A stretch of 64,000 nucleotides of DNA, taken from Gadus chalcogrammus. Its lineage: Eukaryota; Chordata; Actinopteri; Gadiformes; Gadidae. This document shows positions 60,612 to 64,000 of this stretch, piece after piece. The stretch's first letter is position 1. Every line of letters begins with the position of its first letter. The position numbers were made by a program, and so were the translations under genes. The DNA lies in contig NC_079427.1 in NCBI RefSeq assembly GCF_026213295.1, forward strand, positions 31,384,700 through 31,448,699, in the 5' to 3' direction. The notes beneath the pieces were generated by a model. The model did not search any database. It was not told the origin of the DNA and worked only from the letters and a program-made list of their open reading frames with translations.

Positions 60612-61839
60612 GGGCCCTATTTTAACGGTCTGAAACGCAAGTGAGAAGCGCCAAAACGCATGTATCTTTGTGGGCGGTTCTATGGCGATGTTGCTAATTT
60701 ATTGGCGGATAAATTAATCTTGCGCCCGGCGCAAATCTAAAAAGGGTTGGTCTGAAGTAGCCTATTACCCGTAGGTGTGGTTTGGGCGTGAAGTGCAATA
60801 AACCAATGAGAGTGCCATCTCCCATCCCCTTTAAGAGCCATGAGCGCATTTTAATCTGACGAGTTGATAATTTGAAAGCGCGTTTGCAGTCTCCGATGAG
60901 ACAGATGCATGACCACATGAATTTGAAACTTCAAATGGCTCAGTTTATGGCCAAATAATATGGCCTAATTCACACATGGAATAGCATTTTCTTCCTCAAA
61001 TACATTTCGGTGAAGAAAACTGAACACACATATGATATGTGTTAACTGTGGTTCTATTTAATGATATATGCATTACATTAACAGACATCATTTCTTACCA
61101 GTATTGTATGCATTATCGTTATTGACTTGTGTTCCTAATATGCATGTGTCCCCCCGTTAATATACATTGCCATGGACTGCATTATGCATTACGCGTTTAG
61201 TTTGCGTGTGTTCAAACAGATGGACGCAAACACGCGCGCCCGCATTCATTCATTATTTTACACATACACACACGCGCACCCGCATTCATTCATTCTTTTT
61301 AACACTCACTCGCGGTAAAACAATGTCTTCTCATGATCAAATACTCATGAATCCTAAAAGTTATGGGCTTGTACACGATGTCTGTGTCTAGAAAATATGT
61401 GTTTGCTGTACGGTGTTTGCAGATGCATTGATTTAAAAGTACAACTTATTACCCGTGTATCAGCTGTTCTTTCCCAAATAATTTACCAAGAATGTGTGGC
61501 TAGGTAGATTAGAGAAGCAAAGTGTATGCGCGAGGTGCACAAGCAACATTATGCATGCGCCCTTAAAATAGCATCTGAACAACGTGCCACTGACTTTAAA
61601 CCAGGTATTTCCTGGTTTGTGGCGGAACCGTTTTCTGAAACTGCAAAGTAGCTCCAGGGAACGTTTGCGCCAGAACACGCCTCCTCCTTTCGCCGAACCG
61701 CCCCTTTGGGAGCAAGATCATTCCCTAATTTATTGACGAGTGGCGGCGGAGGGAAAAGAACACTCTGGCCAGTTGCAAACTAGCAACGACACATGCGTCA
61801 GTGTAGAAAGTAAATTGCGCTGGATGTAAGTTAGGGCCC
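60612..61839. mobile_element. GGGCCCTA-ended DNA element, copy C (complete)
   Basis: Tips GGGCCCTA and TAGGGCCC, flanked by a 3-bp ATA duplication (60609-60611 and 61840-61842). It is in inverse orientation to copies A (41010) and B (46740). Shared landmarks are GACGAGTTGATA-like, AAAGGGGATGGGAGATGGCA (complement) and TTAGTTTGCGTGTG. No transposase frame. The 3-bp duplication suggests PIF/Harbinger- or CACTA-type mobilisation. Confidence 0.8.
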
Positions 61840-62002
61840 ATAAAGTCTCTTAAGCAGATAATAGCCAGCTGCTGGAGGCTTTCGCCTGTATGCCCCACAA
61901 GATCATTTCAACAGAGAAGGATCACAAACATCAGGATGTGCTTATGTTAGGGGTTGAGTAGCCCAATGTGTGTCCTAATCCAACCGGTGGACGTGTATCA
62001 TT

Positions 62003-62257
62003 TACATTTAGCAGATTTTTTTGCGGAATTTTTAGCGGAATTCAACGCTTTTATCCAAAACGACTTACAACCATTCGTTCACACACCGACGACGGAGTCA
62101 GCCACACAGCGTAACAGCCAGCTTGTCAGGAGCAGTCAGGGTGAGGCGTCTCACTCAGGGACACCTCGACACTAACACAGTTAAGAGGAGCCGGGGATCA
62201 ATCTAGCAACCTTCAGGCTACCAGTCAACCCGCTCTACCTCCTGAGCTACTGCTGCT
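62003..62257 (+). repeat. SINE/MITE-like dispersed teleost repeat
   Basis: Contains TTACATTTAGCAG, TTTTATCCAAAACGACTTAC, CAGGGACACCTCGACACTA and CTACCTCCTGAGCTACTGC, blocks familiar from very common fish repeats. The exact family is not assigned. Confidence 0.6.
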
Positions 62258-63160
62258 CCTTCCTCCTGTCTCCCTCAGGGGAACCACTCGACTGGTGTCA
62301 GATCAGTGGGGCCTGGTGCTCCGCAGAGCAGACGAGGGGCGCCAGCTGGCCGCCGGCGTGGCCGATGTTGTCTTTTGGCACGAATGGGCTGCTCCAGGCG
62401 AGCGCTACGCCTACAGGGAGAGGCCTCAGAGGTCATGTTGTACCTCATAGGGTCATTCAGAGGGGCCTCAGTACAGGGAATCAGTACAGGGGCCTCAGTA
62501 CAGGGAATCAGTACAGGGGTGTGCGTCACGCCATATGGATGCGTTGATCTAGAATCTCCCTCCTGTAGCGTTCAGGGGGATGTCTTCATGGTCCCTGACT
62601 CTATGAAAGGTGTGGTTGAAGCGGTGCGACAGTATGCTCACCCAGAAGTAAGTCTTTAAGTGGGGCGGGGGCTCCTGGGGAATGAAACCACACAGGTTGA
62701 GACAAAACAAGTCGTTACATGACAAAGAAATCATTACGTGAAGATCAGGCCAAGCTCAGAACCACAGATGTTGCTTCAGCACAGATCACACGGACTAAAG
62801 CGATTCATCATGATCGTTGGAGCTGCAAATCAATAGATACTACATCACATAGAAAGATATTGTTTTTCTCATCACTCGCATGCCTTTACGATGGCAGCCT
62901 TATTGGATTGGATTATTCATTTTTTTGAGTATTTTTCAAGGGAACAATCTGAAATGGTTTGCCTCTGGAAACCTTGATTTGTTTAAGAGTACATGCAGCA
63001 TATTGGTTCTTCCTCCTGCTCCTCCACCATCAGGGTGGAGAGATTAGGCCCAGTACGCTGTTCCAGCTCCATCCATCACGCGCCACTCCCGTTTTGGAAT
63101 GCCACGCGTTGCTAATCACAAATTAAACACTACCTCTGTGCTCCCCTGCATCATAGTTTG
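62258..63160. other. Unassigned, with a short 27-bp tandem duplication
   Basis: Two copies of a GCCTCAGTACAGGGAATCAG unit at about 62463-62519. A frame after the CTCCCTCAG at 62271-62279 looks weakly protein-like but could not be tied to any family. Otherwise nothing recognised. Confidence 0.4.
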
Positions 63161-63169
63161 GCTTCAAAT

Positions 63170-63600
63170 CCAATCCCTTACCCATTACCAGACGTCCAAC
63201 TCGTTAGTCCTTTCCCATTACCAGACGTCCAACTCGTTAGCCCTTACCCATTACCAGACGTCCAACTCGTTAGCCCTTACCCATTACCAGACGTCAAACT
63301 CGTTAGCCCTTACCCATTACCAGACATCCAACTCGTTAGCCCTTACCCATTACCAGACGTCAAACTCGTTAGCCCTTACCCATTACCAGACATCCAACTC
63401 GTTAGTCCTTACCCATTACCAGACGTCCAACTCGTTAGTCCTTACCCATTACTAGACGTCAAACTCGTTAGTCCTTACCCATTACCAGACGTCCAACTCG
63501 TTAGTCTTTACCCATTACTAGACGTCAAACTCGCTAGTCCTTACCCATTACCAGACGTCCAACTCGTTAGTCCTTACCCATTACCAGATGTACTCGTTAT
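63170..63600 (+). repeat. 33-bp minisatellite, about 13 copies
   Basis: Unit CTTACCCATTACCAGACGTC plus CAACTCGTTAGTC, with a few point variants (CCAGACATC, CTAGACGTC). Because 33 is a multiple of three, several frames stay open (for example THYQTSNSLAL repeats); these are not genes. Confidence 0.95.
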
Positions 63601-63639
63601 TCAGCTCGTCTGATTGACCATGCAAATAATCCAAAATGG

Positions 63640-64000
63640 TCTCACAGGAATCCGTGAAATGACTACGGTCGGACACACTCGAAATCCGTGGCCACATCAC
63701 GGAAACACGCCGATATCCGTGTGTGAGCCACGGAATAACAGTGTCATTTACTTGCATTGGAGCAAATTCCGTGGCCACATCACGGACAATTGAAGTGATT
63801 CCGTCAGACCACCACGGATTTTGAGTTAAACCCCCGCTGTGGTCAAAAGTGGCACACACACAGATTGAAACGGGAGCACACGCACAGATTGAAACGGGAA
63901 TCTGTGTGTGTGCGCCACGGAATATCATTGTCATTTACTTGCATTGGAGCAACTTCCGTGGACACAACAAGGACAATTTAAGTGTTTCAGTGAGACCACC
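63640..64000 (+). repeat. ~188-bp direct repeat with small palindromes
   Basis: TGTCATTTACTTGCATTGGA and CGTGG...AGACCACC segments recur at about 188-bp spacing (63741 and 63929). CCACGGA/TCCGTGG motifs occur in both orientations. The repeat runs off the window end. Confidence 0.7.

Noticed and set aside
62275..62470. Possible exon after the CTCCCTCAG acceptor-like site
   Set aside because: Both strands show open, GC-rich frames and I could not place either in clcn2 or any other family. The preceding DNA is a dispersed repeat.
63170..63600. CRISPR-like array
   Set aside because: Units are contiguous tandem copies without unique spacers, in a vertebrate genome.
63099..63613. Frames with THYQTSNSLAL or DVQLVSPYPLP repeats
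   Set aside because: The 33-bp minisatellite period keeps any frame open. Several frames are open at once and there is no start, splice or homology support.

Overview
The window is vertebrate genomic DNA, most likely from a teleost fish. It carries two intron-split vertebrate genes in convergent order. On the + strand are the last two coding exons of fam131a (exons 422-553 and 5743-6325). On the - strand are the last four coding exons of clcn2, the ClC-2 chloride channel (57199-57237, 55607-55711, 43723-43809, 38658-38852). FAM131A and CLCN2 are tail-to-tail neighbours in human 3q27, so the pair looks like conserved synteny. The fish assignment rests on the transposon mix (BEL/Pao, Ty3/gypsy, L2/Rex1-like LINE, many hAT and other TIR elements) and on very dense, long CA/GT microsatellites. 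There is no prokaryotic content.

Layout. 1-8.5 kb: fam131a, with microsatellites on both sides of its penultimate exon, a hAT remnant and a minisatellite in the intron, and a probable 3' UTR ending near an AATAAA at 8489. 8.5-14 kb: simple repeats, C/G homopolymers, a possible solo LTR and one unassigned candidate exon. 14-23.1 kb: a BEL/Pao retrotransposon remnant split by a 5.9-kb DNA transposon (15100-21028) with ~130-bp inverted ends and a 3-bp target duplication. That transposon holds one broken ~1,440-codon gene with XPG/PIN-like nuclease motifs and a terminal Cys-rich CXC motif, and is best explained as Academ-like. 23.4-35 kb: a Ty3/gypsy remnant on the - strand split by a 9.46-kb fold-back element (23795-33256). 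The fold-back element has ~1.49-kb inverted arms and a 7-bp target duplication. It carries a hAT deletion derivative in its left arm and, in its centre, a solo LTR that is itself split by a LINE with an uninterrupted 986-codon EN-RT frame.

35-38.6 kb: a candidate terminal exon of an unidentified - strand gene with a good poly(A) signal, then the clcn2 3' flank. 38.6-57.2 kb: clcn2 exons separated by large introns packed with TIR elements. The densest nest is at 46.7-53.3 kb, where at least five insertion layers can be ordered from their target duplications. 57.2-64 kb: probably upstream clcn2 intron, with microsatellites, another copy of the 1.2-kb GGGCCCTA-ended element, a SINE-like dispersed repeat and a 33-bp minisatellite.

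The two host genes do not obviously act together: FAM131A is poorly characterised and ClC-2 is a plasma-membrane chloride channel. The main points of interest are the nested-insertion record, the large fold-back element, the Academ-like element, and several exons whose splice sites lie in or beside microsatellites, including two exons bracketed by mutually complementary UG and CA tracts. All calls come from reading the sequence; no database search was possible.
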